DNA from: UBA5266 sp964610025
GTDB lineage: Bacteria > Bacteroidota > Bacteroidia > Bacteroidales > WCHB1-69
Reading direction: 5' to 3'
Assembly (NCBI GenBank): GCA_964610025.1
Contig: CAZSTX010000001.1
Location: forward strand, 130,170-194,169
Length of the DNA: 64,000 nt
The notes under the pieces were generated by a model, which was not told the origin of the DNA, did not search any database, and saw only the letters and a program-made list of their open reading frames with translations. The position numbers were made by a program, and so were the translations under genes. How positions within the stretch are numbered: the stretch's first letter is position 1; every line of letters starts with the position of its first letter. Below are positions 53,517 through 63,185 of the stretch, piece by piece.

Positions 53517-53547
53517 CAAAAATACATTATTTTTCATTATTATCCAA
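53517..53547 (-). promoter_or_regulatory. Promoter (TTG-N20-TATTTTTG) for the T9SS cargo pair
   Basis: On the minus strand TTG (53547-53545) and TATTTTTG (53524-53517) are separated by 20 bases, a good Bacteroidota promoter. Its position decides the likely start of the small downstream gene. Confidence 0.6.
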
Positions 53548-53733
53548 TAAAAATTATTTTTTTTTCTAAATATTTTATATCATTGACTATCAACGGTATG
53601 AGTTTTACTTGTTCGCAAATTTTAAAAGTAAGCTCTCTAAAAGAGTGTTAAAATTGTTAGATTTTGTTCTCATTTTAGCCAGTCTTTCTTTGGATTTTCA
53701 AGAATTTTGAATAAATGAATGATGGTTCCAATA

Positions 53734-53752
53734 AATATTAGAATTAAGAGAA
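53734..53752. repeat. 19-bp direct repeat, right copy
   Basis: It is identical to 51191-51209. It lies about 190 bases outside the promoter of the T9SS pair. Confidence 0.85.
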
Positions 53753-53915
53753 GCCCAAAAATTTTATCTTTGCATTATGAAAAAATAAAGAAAAATTAAC
53801 AGTAGAGATGATATACAAATTGTTGACAATCAGCAAAAGTTCTTATTATGATTATTTATCTGGAAAATATCAAAAATTAAAACAAAAAAACAATAAATTT
53901 AATTTCATACTATTA

Positions 53916-53945
53916 TTGTTTATATAAAAAAAAATAGTACTTTTG
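53916..53945 (+). promoter_or_regulatory. Promoter (TTG-N19-TACTTTTG) for the TonB receptor operon
   Basis: TTG at 53916-53918 and TACTTTTG at 53938-53945 with a 19-base spacer fit the consensus. The start codon is 68 bases downstream. Confidence 0.65.
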
Positions 53946-54013
53946 ATTTCTGTTTATGGAATAATACCATTTCATGATTTTAAGTTTTTAACTATAGTTT
54001 AAAGAGTAAGCTT

Positions 54014-56425
54014 ATGTGCAACATTATATTTGGCAATCAATCACTTCTTAAAAAAAAACTTATTTTATTATTCTTTATTCCTCTTGTTTTATCGGCTCAA
54101 AAAAAATCAACTATTAGTGGCTATATTACCGAAAAAGGAAGCAAGGAATCGTTAATAGGCGTAAGTATTTATGTAAAAGAATTTCATACAGGCACTGTAA
54201 GCAATAGTTATGGTTTTTATTCCATTACCTTACCTCAAAAAGATAGTGTTACGATTATTTATTCCTATGTAGGATTTATTTCTGATACAGTTGTATTAAC
54301 TCTTGAAGAAAATCACAGTATCAATATTGAATTAGCAATGGGAGTTAGCTTAAAAGAGGTTGTTATACATTCAGAAAAGACTTTAAGCGAAGTCGTTCAA
54401 ATGAGTTCTATTAAACTTTCTGCTGTCGAAATCAAGAGTGTGCCTATGCTATTTGGAGAAAAAGATTTGTTTAAAACACTCATGTTGTTGCCTGGTGTTC
54501 AATCAAGTACTGAAGGAACATCTGGGATGTATATTAGAGGAGGAGGACCCGACCAAAATTTAATCATATTAGATGAAGCTACTATTTACAACGCTAATCA
54601 TTTATTAGGTTTTTTTTCTATTTTTAATGGCGATGCTATTAAATCGGTAGAATTAATTAAAGGAGGCTTCCCAGCACGTTATGGTGGCAGATTATCGTCT
54701 ATTATAGATGTAAACATGAAGGAAGGGAATAAAACTTCCTATCATGGAGAAGGGGGAGTAGGCTTAGTGGCGGCACATGCTATGGTAGAAGGACCTATTG
54801 TAAAAGATAAATCATCGTTTATTGTGTCGGCACGTCGTACATATTTTGATGTTTTAACACAACCTATTTTTTTAGTAAACAATCCGGGATTTTCGGCAGG
54901 TTATTATTTTTATGATATTAATGCTAAAGTAAATTACGATTTTGGAGATAAAAACAAACTCTATTTAAGTGGTTATTTTGGGCGTGATAAATTTTACATA
55001 TCAGAAAAAAGTTACGACTCTAAAACAAAAGGGGGCTTATTTTGGCAAAATGGAACGGCAACAGTTAGATGGAATCATTTGTTTTCCAACAAATTATTTT
55101 CTAATCTATCGTATATTTATAGTAATTATACTATGAAAATTTATATGCAATCGAAAATATCGACAGAAGAAACGTCTTTAGATTATAAATCAGGAATAGA
55201 AGACCATTCTTTAAAATACGATTTAACTTATGTTTTAAATCCATCGAATACTTTTTATATGGGAGCTAATTTCACTTATCATCAATTTATTCCCAGTGCT
55301 TTAATGGCAAAAGAGACAGACACTATTTATAATATCTCTCAAAGTATTAAACTTCATGGATTTGAATATGCTATTTATGCCGAAGATGAAATAAGCATAG
55401 CAAAAGTACTAAAAATCAATCCGGGTATTCGCTTGGCTATGTTTTCTATAAAAAACAAGACGTACTTTTCGCCCGAACCGCGTATCAATGTCAGTTATAA
55501 TATTTTATCTCATTTAGCCATAAAAACCTCTTATGCTTTAATGAACCAAAACATTCATTTATTAAGCACTTCAAGCATTGGCATGCCTTCCGATTTGTGG
55601 TTGCCTTCTACAAACAATATACAACCCCAACAATCGCAACAAATTGCATTAGGATTAGCTTATGATTGGGAAAAACCTTCCTTGTTTTTTTCTTTAGAAG
55701 GCTATTACAAAAAAATGGAACATATGATAGCTTATAAAGAAGGAGCTAGTTTTCTCTTTCTCGATTATATAGACGGCGAAATGCCAAATACAGGAAAGTT
55801 AGCTTGGGAAAATAACGTTACAATAGGGCAGGGGTGGTCGTATGGAATAGAATTTTTAATAAAACGTACAAAAGGTAAATTTACAGGTTGGATTGGCTAC
55901 ACACTTTCTTGGACAGAACAACAATTTGATGAACTGAATTTTGGAAAGAAATTTTTTACACGCTACGACCGCAGACACGATGTTTCGATAGTTATGATGT
56001 ATAGTCCAACTAATTGGATAAATTTATCTTTAACTTGGGTCTATGCTACTGGCAATGCTATCACTCTGCCTCAATCGACTTATTATATGGAATCAATTAA
56101 TGATGTATTAGCTGAATACATGGCTAACACACTTAATTTTAATTATACTGCTTATCCACAATATCTATATAGTTATGGTGAAAGAAATAATGTGAGAATG
56201 AAAGCCTTTCATCATTTAGATATAGGAATACAGTTTATACGTCACCACGAAAAATGGAAAAGTATTTTCGAAATAAGTGTTTATAATTTATACAATCATA
56301 AAAATCCTTTTTTCTATTATATTGCTTCTGATTACGACCCTATTACAAATACGCCTGTTCAAAAACTAAAACAAGTATCTATATTTCCTATCATACCTTC
56401 ATTTACTTATAATTTTAAATTTTAA
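54014..56425 (+). CDS. TonB-dependent outer-membrane receptor with carboxypeptidase-like N-terminal domain
   Basis: The 803-residue protein has a signal peptide (to about residue 29, VLSAQ). A carboxypeptidase-regulatory-like domain follows at about 33-115 (STISGYITEKGSKESLIGVSIYV, TGTVSNSYGFYSITLPQKD). The plug spans about 125-245 (SVPMLFGEKDLFKTLMLLPGVQSS, GMYIRGGGPDQNLIILDEATIYN, GGFPARYGGRLSSIIDVNMKEG). A 22-strand barrel ends in FTYNFKF. It should import a ligand too large for porins, energised by TonB-ExbBD. The DUF4249 lipoprotein encoded 12 bases downstream is its usual partner. Confidence 0.92.
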   Translation: MCNIIFGNQSLLKKKLILLFFIPLVLSAQKKSTISGYITEKGSKESLIGVSIYVKEFHTGTVSNSYGFYSITLPQKDSVTIIYSYVGFISDTVVLTLEENHSINIELAMGVSLKEVVIHSEKTLSEVVQMSSIKLSAVEIKSVPMLFGEKDLFKTLMLLPGVQSSTEGTSGMYIRGGGPDQNLIILDEATIYNANHLLGFFSIFNGDAIKSVELIKGGFPARYGGRLSSIIDVNMKEGNKTSYHGEGGVGLVAAHAMVEGPIVKDKSSFIVSARRTYFDVLTQPIFLVNNPGFSAGYYFYDINAKVNYDFGDKNKLYLSGYFGRDKFYISEKSYDSKTKGGLFWQNGTATVRWNHLFSNKLFSNLSYIYSNYTMKIYMQSKISTEETSLDYKSGIEDHSLKYDLTYVLNPSNTFYMGANFTYHQFIPSALMAKETDTIYNISQSIKLHGFEYAIYAEDEISIAKVLKINPGIRLAMFSIKNKTYFSPEPRINVSYNILSHLAIKTSYALMNQNIHLLSTSSIGMPSDLWLPSTNNIQPQQSQQIALGLAYDWEKPSLFFSLEGYYKKMEHMIAYKEGASFLFLDYIDGEMPNTGKLAWENNVTIGQGWSYGIEFLIKRTKGKFTGWIGYTLSWTEQQFDELNFGKKFFTRYDRRHDVSIVMMYSPTNWINLSLTWVYATGNAITLPQSTYYMESINDVLAEYMANTLNFNYTAYPQYLYSYGERNNVRMKAFHHLDIGIQFIRHHEKWKSIFEISVYNLYNHKNPFFYYIASDYDPITNTPVQKLKQVSIFPIIPSFTYNFKF

Positions 56426-56437
56426 ATTGTCAATAAT

Positions 56438-57310
56438 ATGAAAGAAAATAATCTAAAAAACATAATTTTATTTTTGTTGTTTCTTTTGCTTTTCACTGCT
56501 TGCACCGACGATGTCGACTTAGACGATTTAAATATAAAATCGAAAATGGTTTTATATTGCCGTGTTTCGCCAGATTTTGATACCACTATTGCTTATTTAT
56601 CTACCTCTCAACCTTTGTTAAGTAGCAATAAAAACACTTTAACTACAATTAAAAATGCAACGATAGAAATATCAAAAGACAAAGTTACTTGGCACAAATT
56701 TACTTATCATACAGCTAAAGAAAAATATATATTATTAAAAAAAGATTTTCCTATCAAAGAGGGAGAAACTTATTATATAAAAGCGACTTCACCTAATTTC
56801 CCTGATATTATAAAGTCTTCATGTACTGTTCCTTACTATAGAGATATTCAACTGAAAATAGAAAGACAAATAGAAAATGACGAAATGTATTCATATACTA
56901 AATTTATTTACACGTGGAAAGACTATCCCGATGAAAAAAATTATTATATTATAACTGCTTATACAACATACGATTATGATTCATACCGGTCTATGTCTTA
57001 TTCTAACATTTATGACGACTCTACTTATAATTATTATTACTCTGATTTAGGAAAAGATGGTAGTATATTAAAAGGCACTTTCAACTATTATGATACAATA
57101 GATACCATTCTTTTCATAGTTACACAAATAGATGAACCCAACTATTTATACGAAAAAACTATTAACGAAAATTATTATTTAGATTTTATGGGATTTATCG
57201 AACCAACTTTAATGTATAATAATATCGAAAATGGATATGGTTTATTTGCAGGATTTACATTTAAAAAGTACCGTTATATCGTTGATAATAAAAAGTTAGA
57301 AGAATTTTAA
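56438..57310 (+). CDS. DUF4249 family lipoprotein
   Basis: The 290-residue protein has a lipobox with Cys22 (LLLFTAC). The DUF4249 layout follows: KMVLYCRVSPDFDTTIAYLSTSQPL, NATIEISKDKVTWHKFTY, FPIKEGETYYIKATSPNFPDI. DUF4249 proteins are surface or periplasmic lipoproteins almost always encoded with a TonB receptor, as here, and are thought to act in ligand capture. The substrate is unknown. Confidence 0.85.
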   Translation: MKENNLKNIILFLLFLLLFTACTDDVDLDDLNIKSKMVLYCRVSPDFDTTIAYLSTSQPLLSSNKNTLTTIKNATIEISKDKVTWHKFTYHTAKEKYILLKKDFPIKEGETYYIKATSPNFPDIIKSSCTVPYYRDIQLKIERQIENDEMYSYTKFIYTWKDYPDEKNYYIITAYTTYDYDSYRSMSYSNIYDDSTYNYYYSDLGKDGSILKGTFNYYDTIDTILFIVTQIDEPNYLYEKTINENYYLDFMGFIEPTLMYNNIENGYGLFAGFTFKKYRYIVDNKKLEEF

Positions 57311-57321
57311 CAGTATGAATA

Positions 57322-58698
57322 TTATCTATTAAGACTTCCTCTTGAAAAAGAAAAATAAATACCTACTAAACAAATAAAAGCAAAACTTGCAAAACCCCAG
57401 TTAACAGCTTTTAGAAATGTAGCATTAGATATGTTTACAATAGCTTCGTTTTTAAAAAATAAGGCAAAAAATAAAGTTACTATAATCATACTGCTCATTT
57501 GTCCTATTACTCTCATAGTTGCAGCAGTACCAGAAGCAACGCCATATTGTTGTTTTTCTACTGAACTCATAATAGTATTCATATTAGGAGAAGAAAACAT
57601 GGCAAAACCCAATCCCATATTAAATAACAAGATAATAATGAAGCCTATAGGAGTAGTTTCGCTGATAAACGAAAATCCAAACAAACCTAATGCACACAAT
57701 GCCATGCCAAATGTAGCAAGGAAACGAGGTTGTACTTTGTCGGAAAGCCGTCCCGAAACAGGGGAGAGGAGTGCCATTACAATTGGTTGGGTAATTAAAA
57801 TCATACCAGCATCGCGTGGCGAAAGTACTTTTACTTTTTGAAGATATAAACTTAATAAAAAAACAATGGCATAAGTAGCTGAATAACTGATAAGAGCAGC
57901 AATATTTGAAAAAGCAAAAAGTTTGTTTTTAGTGAAAAGACGAGTGTTAAACAAAGGTGTTTTTGCTAATGATTCGATTTTCCAAAACAATGCAAGCATG
58001 ATAAAACCTAAGAAAAGCATTACCCAGCCTGTAAGTGAGGGAATTAAAGAAGCCCCATACACCATCAAAAAAAGTCCAGGCATAAATAATAAACTTGCTT
58101 TAAAATTTGGTTTTTTCACTGCTGTGCTATCTTTATTTTCTTTTTCTAAATACATAAAAGCAAGTATTGCAGTTAGTAAACCCACTAAAGTAGCAAGATA
58201 AAACAAAGCTCGCCAACCTGCATATTGTGTAATAAAACCGCCCACAAAAGGTCCAAATGCTAAACCCATATAAACCGAAGCGGCAGAATATCCTAATACT
58301 CTGCCACGATATTTTAAAGGAAAACTTGAAACTAAAATAGCAGGTCCTGTCGAAGACGTGAATGCTGCTCCAATTCCTTGTAAAAAACGAGAAGCAATTA
58401 AAAAATAAATATTAGAAGACAAAGAAGCAGATAAAGAGGATATTACAAAGACAACTATTCCAATTTTAAATATTTTCTTTATACCAACAATGTCGCTTAA
58501 TCCTCCAGCTGGCAATAAAAACATAGCTGACGATAGCAAAAAAGCTGTAACAATCCAACTTAAACGAATGGCATCTATACTAAATTCGCTTTCTATTTCA
58601 GGCAAAGCAAGATTGACCGAAGATACTAAAAAAGAACCCATAAACGAAGTAGTAAAAACAATAGCAAGACACGAAAACTGTTTTTTACTAAAAAGCAT
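57322..58698 (-). CDS. MFS transporter, DHA2-like drug/proton exporter
   Basis: The 458-residue protein has 12-14 membrane helices. MFS motif A is in PAGGLSDIVGIKKIFKIG and the motif C-like GAAFTSSTGPAILVSSFP and GLAFGPFVGGFI follow. The opening IVFTTSFMGSFLVSSVNLALPEIESEF is characteristic of DHA2/EmrB-type antiporters. It probably exports a drug or metabolite. The gene stands alone, convergent with the DUF4249 gene 11 bases away. Confidence 0.87.
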   Translation of the reverse strand: MLFSKKQFSCLAIVFTTSFMGSFLVSSVNLALPEIESEFSIDAIRLSWIVTAFLLSSAMFLLPAGGLSDIVGIKKIFKIGIVVFVISSLSASLSSNIYFLIASRFLQGIGAAFTSSTGPAILVSSFPLKYRGRVLGYSAASVYMGLAFGPFVGGFITQYAGWRALFYLATLVGLLTAILAFMYLEKENKDSTAVKKPNFKASLLFMPGLFLMVYGASLIPSLTGWVMLFLGFIMLALFWKIESLAKTPLFNTRLFTKNKLFAFSNIAALISYSATYAIVFLLSLYLQKVKVLSPRDAGMILITQPIVMALLSPVSGRLSDKVQPRFLATFGMALCALGLFGFSFISETTPIGFIIILLFNMGLGFAMFSSPNMNTIMSSVEKQQYGVASGTAATMRVIGQMSSMIIVTLFFALFFKNEAIVNISNATFLKAVNWGFASFAFICLVGIYFSFSRGSLNR

Positions 58699-58947
58699 TT
58701 TTTTCTGTTGTTATAAGATTTATATTAATACATTAAAAACAAACTCATAAATAGAAAAAAAATTACATTTTTATTTTTAATTTATAAAAAGAAAGGAATA
58801 TTATTGCTTTTTATTTTTTTAACTTCAAATATATTTATATGATTAAACATTTGTAATTGAGTTAATTATTTGCATTTATTTAAACTAAAAGTTTATTGTC
58901 AATAAAAATATAAGTCTTATAATCACTATAAATAAAAAATAATAGTG

Positions 58948-58955
58948 TACTTTTG
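58948..58955 (+). promoter_or_regulatory. -7 element (TACTTTTG) for nusB
   Basis: TACTTTTG matches TAnnTTTG and lies 18 bases before the ATG at 58974. It overlaps the TTG at 58953 that could otherwise be taken as a start, which argues for the later ATG. Confidence 0.5.
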
Positions 58956-58973
58956 CAAAAAAAAATATCCAAT

Positions 58974-59942
58974 ATGATAAGTCGTAATACAATACGAATC
59001 AAAGTAATGCAATCTTTGTATACCTATTTTTTAGGCACAGAGAAAGATATAAAAATATATGAAAAAAAAATAACAACTACTTTCGAAGATATGTATCGAT
59101 TATATATCAAAATGCTTGCTTCATTCGCTGCGCTTACTTATATGGCAGAACAAGTGATTGAAACGAAAAAAAAATTATTTTTTGCTAAAGTAGAAGACCT
59201 TAAACCAAATAGAAAATTTATTAACAATCAATTTATTGAAAAAATAAACAAGAATATATCTCTTCAAAAAGCTATCCAACATTATGGACTTAGTTGGAAA
59301 AATGATATAGAAATGGTTTATGTGCGAAAAATGTATAATGCATTGACTAACACTACGACCTATATTCAATACATGCAAGACAATGAAACCACATTTGAAA
59401 AGGATAAAGTATTTATTTTAAATCTAATAGAAGATTTTTTTCTTGAAAATGAAGACATTATTCTCTATTTAGGAGAAATAAAACTTAATTGGCAAGTAGA
59501 TTATAACGATGTTATTATTATGTTATACAATACATTAAAAAATTTTAAAGAAGACCAATCCGATACATTAGCTTTGCCACCATTGTTTAAGTTGTCTGAT
59601 AATGAAACAGTTTCTGAAGATAAAATATTTATGATAGATTTATTATCTAAGACCATTCAACACAATGACGACTACGAAAATTTAATTAAAAACAAACTGC
59701 AAAATTGGGAAATTGACCGTATTGCTACTATGGATTTTATATTACTTAAAATGGCAATTTGTGAATTTTGCTCTTTTCCAAACATTCCCATTCGTGTTAC
59801 CTTAAATGAATACATTGAAATATCAAAATATTACAGCACTCCTAAAAGCAGAATATTTATTAATGGACTTTTAGATAAGATTTTAGATGGCTTAAAAGCT
59901 GATAATAAAATAAACAAACAAGGAAGAGGCTTGATGAGATAA
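58974..59942 (+). CDS. nusB: Transcription antitermination protein NusB (long Bacteroidota form)
   Basis: The 322-residue protein has the NusB start MISRNTIRIKVMQSLYTYFL and the conserved C-terminal core NWEIDRIATMDFILLKMAICEF, then VTLNEYIEISKYYSTPKSRIFINGLLDKIL. Between them is an insertion of about 170 residues absent from the 140-residue E. coli protein but usual in this phylum. NusB binds BoxA RNA with NusE in rRNA antitermination. The gene precedes a LysM protein gene by 11 bases. Confidence 0.9.
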   Translation: MISRNTIRIKVMQSLYTYFLGTEKDIKIYEKKITTTFEDMYRLYIKMLASFAALTYMAEQVIETKKKLFFAKVEDLKPNRKFINNQFIEKINKNISLQKAIQHYGLSWKNDIEMVYVRKMYNALTNTTTYIQYMQDNETTFEKDKVFILNLIEDFFLENEDIILYLGEIKLNWQVDYNDVIIMLYNTLKNFKEDQSDTLALPPLFKLSDNETVSEDKIFMIDLLSKTIQHNDDYENLIKNKLQNWEIDRIATMDFILLKMAICEFCSFPNIPIRVTLNEYIEISKYYSTPKSRIFINGLLDKILDGLKADNKINKQGRGLMR

Positions 59943-59953
59943 TTACATAAAAT

Positions 59954-61066
59954 ATGTTGAAATATTTATCTATAAAAATTTTCTACATTATATTTGTTTT
60001 TTCAATATATAATGCTTTTACACAACCTATTTCCGATTTTGATTTTTTTTATAAAATGCAAATCAATGCAATTGATCCTATACTTGCTTTGCCTTATCAT
60101 AATGTTTTAAATAAAAAAATCAATTCTCTTATTAAAAACAACAAACAAGAAACAGAACAAGCTATTGAAAAACATCTCTATTATCTTCCTTTTTTTCAAG
60201 AAGAATTAAAGAAACAAGACCTGCCATCTGTATTTCAATATTTACCCTTAGCTTTAACACAAATAAATCAGCAGTTTCAAGGACAACAACATAGGGCAGG
60301 GGTGTGGGCTTTGCCTGTGTTAGTAGCTTTGCGTTATCATTTAGTAGTCAATGATTATATAGACGAAAGAAAAGATATTGTTAAATCAACTATAGCTGCA
60401 TGCCATTATTTGCATGATCTTTTTCAGCTTTATAATGACCCATGGGAAGTTATTATAGCTTATAATGAAGGTGCAACAGGAGTAAATACTCATAAAATAC
60501 GCCTGAATATTGCAAATATCAATCCATGGGAATTTTACGAAAGTGGAAAATTAAACAATAGAGAATACATTCCCAATCTTATTGCATATGCTTATATATC
60601 AAATTATTATAAAAAATACAATCTAAAAATCAATCAATACAACCCACCTCAATCAATGGAGGTATCCCTGCAATCTACTATTTATTTATCTGATTTATAT
60701 AATATTATAAATATTACAGAAGAAGATTTTTGTCTTATCAATCCCACTTTATTGTATAGAGACACGCTGCCTGCTATGCAAATCAAAATTCCTCAACATA
60801 TTCATCATTTCAATAAGATAGCAGATACTCTTTATTATAAATACAAAGTAGAACAATTACGTTTAGATAGCATAGTAAAGGAACAAGAAATGAAAAAAGA
60901 AATAGAAATAGAAATCAAACCTATTACATATAGCGTAAAAAAAGGAGATTGTTTGACTATAATAGCTAGAAAACACCATGTAAGTGTTTATGAAATAAAA
61001 AAATGGAATCATTTAAAAAATGATAAAATAGACATTGGACAAAAATTAATTATTTTCAAAAATTAA
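59954..61066 (+). CDS. Secreted LysM protein with catalytically degenerate transglycosylase-like domain
   Basis: The 370-residue protein has a signal peptide (to about residue 24). An SLT-like domain at about 75-200 and a C-terminal LysM at about 322-369 (YSVKKGDCLTIIARKHHVSV, GQKLIIF) follow. Aligning FQYLPLALTQI (94-104) with the MltD-type FKYLAVIESGL puts Leu101 where the catalytic Glu should be. AGVWAL replaces the usual GxWQF, though AYNEGATGV is kept. It is likely a peptidoglycan-binding protein or scaffold rather than an enzyme. It is co-transcribed with nusB. Confidence 0.75.
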   Translation: MLKYLSIKIFYIIFVFSIYNAFTQPISDFDFFYKMQINAIDPILALPYHNVLNKKINSLIKNNKQETEQAIEKHLYYLPFFQEELKKQDLPSVFQYLPLALTQINQQFQGQQHRAGVWALPVLVALRYHLVVNDYIDERKDIVKSTIAACHYLHDLFQLYNDPWEVIIAYNEGATGVNTHKIRLNIANINPWEFYESGKLNNREYIPNLIAYAYISNYYKKYNLKINQYNPPQSMEVSLQSTIYLSDLYNIINITEEDFCLINPTLLYRDTLPAMQIKIPQHIHHFNKIADTLYYKYKVEQLRLDSIVKEQEMKKEIEIEIKPITYSVKKGDCLTIIARKHHVSVYEIKKWNHLKNDKIDIGQKLIIFKN

Positions 61067-61131
61067 AATAAAATGCTATCTATTAAGAATAATTTTAAGT
61101 ATTTTTACAAAAACTATAAAAATATATAAAT

Positions 61132-62103
61132 ATGCTAACATACAAAGAATTAGGATTAGTAAACTCTAAAGAAATATTTAAAAAAGCAATGGTAGGCAAA
61201 TATGCTATACCAGCTTTCAATTTTAACAACCTTGAGCAATTGCAAGCAATTATTATGGCATGCGTCGAAACAAAATCGCCTGTTATATTACAAGTGTCAA
61301 GCGGAGCACGTAAATATGCTAATGCTAACTTATTAAAAAACATGGCAAAAGGAGCTGTAGAGTATGCAAATGAATTAGGTTGTAATATCCCAATTGTTTT
61401 ACATTTAGACCATGGCGACACTTTCGATTTATGTAAATCGTGTATAGAAACAGGTTTTTCGTCAGTGATGATAGATGGTTCACATCATAGTTATGAAAAA
61501 AACATAGAAATAACACGTCAAGTGGTCGAATATGCACACAAATACGATGTAAGCGTAGAAGGTGAATTAGGAGTATTAGCAGGTATAGAAGATGACGTAC
61601 AAGCTGAACATCATACATATACGCAACCAAATGAAGTAGAAGATTTTTTAAAAAGGACAGGAGTCGATTCTTTAGCTATTTCAATAGGAACATCACACGG
61701 AGCTTTTAAATTTAAAGTAAAACCCGGTGAAGAAATTCCTCCTTTACGCTTTGATATATTGGAAGAGATAGAAAAACGCATACCTGGATTTCCTATTGTA
61801 TTACACGGTGCATCGTCTGTACCGCAAGATATTATAAAAGAAATAAACACTTATGGAGGTAATATACAAAATTCAGCAGGAGTGCCTGAAGAACAATTAA
61901 GACGTGCAGCAAAATCTGCCGTATGCAAAATAAATATCGATTCTGACGGACGTTTAGCAATGACAGCTGCGATTAGAAAAGTATTAGCAGAAAATCCACA
62001 AGAATTTGATCCACGAAAATATTTAGGTCCTGCACGCGAAAAACTCAAACAACTTTATATACATAAAATATTAAATGTGTTAGGAAGCAATAATAGAGTG
62101 TAA
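61132..62103 (+). CDS. fba: Class II fructose-bisphosphate aldolase
   Basis: The 323-residue TIM-barrel enzyme has zinc-binding LHLDHGD (near residue 85), VMIDGSHHSYEKNIEIT, the Glu ligand in VEGELGVLAG, IGTSHGAFKF with a second His ligand, and VLHGASSVP with the third. It interconverts fructose 1,6-bisphosphate with dihydroxyacetone phosphate and glyceraldehyde 3-phosphate in glycolysis and gluconeogenesis. Tagatose-bisphosphate aldolases are close relatives, but a lone copy of this length is most simply Fba. Confidence 0.93.
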   Translation: MLTYKELGLVNSKEIFKKAMVGKYAIPAFNFNNLEQLQAIIMACVETKSPVILQVSSGARKYANANLLKNMAKGAVEYANELGCNIPIVLHLDHGDTFDLCKSCIETGFSSVMIDGSHHSYEKNIEITRQVVEYAHKYDVSVEGELGVLAGIEDDVQAEHHTYTQPNEVEDFLKRTGVDSLAISIGTSHGAFKFKVKPGEEIPPLRFDILEEIEKRIPGFPIVLHGASSVPQDIIKEINTYGGNIQNSAGVPEEQLRRAAKSAVCKINIDSDGRLAMTAAIRKVLAENPQEFDPRKYLGPAREKLKQLYIHKILNVLGSNNRV

Positions 62104-62148
62104 TATTAAATTATTAGGGCGAAAGCAAAGAGCATCGCCTTAATATTA
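62101..62148 (+). terminator. Possible stem-loop terminator after fba
   Basis: AGGGCGA (62116-62122) pairs with TCGCCTT (62135-62141) with one wobble. Flanking TAATATT and AATATTA can extend the stem. No T-tract follows, so it may only stabilise the mRNA end. Confidence 0.4.
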
Positions 62149-62824
62149 AAATATGCTATTTAACATAATATAAATTATATAACAAATATAAAGAATTACA
62201 ATTAAAGCTATAATATTGATTATTAGTAGTATTTAACGTATTCTAATACTGTTTATCTTCTGTTTAAATTTTTAACAAAAAAATATTATTTCAAATTTAT
62301 TATTTAGTTATTTATTATTTATCAAATAATTGTTCCGTTTTTTTTTTATTTAAACAGTGTTAGTTATATTATTTATTCGTGTTATTATTAATTTTTCTGA
62401 ACCAACATTGCTGTGTGCAATTATTACAAGCATTATGTTATTATTACCCATATATATATATCAATAAATACTGTTAAATCATTTTAAAACCAATAATTTA
62501 AATCAAACACCTATTATTATAAAAGCATTTTTTTTGTAATAATAAGTACTTGTAACAATTGTATATATTTGATTATCAAAGAAGTTTTTTTTTTAATTAT
62601 CTCTTTATTTGCTTAATATTCTATCGATTAAGTAAATTTTAGCATAAAGTGTAATTGACTGAAAATCAAGATAATAGTATTATTGAAGAAAAATAGATAA
62701 TCCATTGGTATAATAAATCAAATAAGCCCTCTCCTATTTTAATTACTATTTTTTGCTGTCATTTTAAATATAGCAACTTGTTATTGCTTGCTTGGAAATA
62801 TCCACCATAGTATTAGCGATTTTT
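62104..62824. other. 720-bp very AT-rich gene-poor region
   Basis: Apart from the hairpin after fba, nothing is recognised here. The stretch is mostly A and T with many stops in all frames. It separates the core-type fba gene from the type I restriction genes and may mark the edge of an acquired segment. Confidence 0.6.
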
Positions 62825-63112
62825 TTATTCTAATTTTTCTAACAAATCTTTAATATCTGCGTTTGTATCTTTTTGTTTTAGTTTCATTATCTCCAAAACA
62901 ATATCAGACAAATATGGATAATCTGTGAAATTAAAACGATAGTTGCGAAAATACCATGCTAATTCGATTAAAATATCTTGAAGTTTCGTTTCTTGCGAAT
63001 AATCATCATTGGTTGTAAATTTTTTGTCAATTTCGATTATTTTATTGTTCGCTGTTTTTAGTCCATCACAACACAAGTCATAATTTTTAAGTTTATCCGT
63101 TAAATTTTTCAC
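62825..63112 (-). CDS. Hypothetical protein downstream of hsdR
   Basis: The 95-residue product is charged, mostly helical and has no signal peptide (KNLTDKLKNYDLCCDGLKTA near the start, IKDLLEKLE at the end). GTG at 63112 is the only usual start; the frame stays open upstream for another 17 codons (AQSQIATIEQSNEV) but offers only rare start codons there. It follows hsdR by about 70 bases on the same strand and may be a small accessory gene. No family is recognised. Confidence 0.45.
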   Translation of the reverse strand: MKNLTDKLKNYDLCCDGLKTANNKIIEIDKKFTTNDDYSQETKLQDILIELAWYFRNYRFNFTDYPYLSDIVLEIMKLKQKDTNADIKDLLEKLE

Positions 63113-63185
63113 CTCGTTCGATTGTTCAATAGTAGCGATTTGACTTTGTGCTATTTTAACTTTTTATTCGTTTGTTAGCGTTGCA

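Larger units (their letters stand above)
53528..54013. other. 486-bp divergent intergenic region
   Basis: This gap separates the minus-strand T9SS pair from the plus-strand TonB receptor. It holds the promoters of both, the right copy of the 19-bp direct repeat at 53734-53752, and a plus-strand TATCTTTG at 53765-53772 followed only by a three-codon frame (ATG at 53776). No gene was recognised. Confidence 0.6.
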
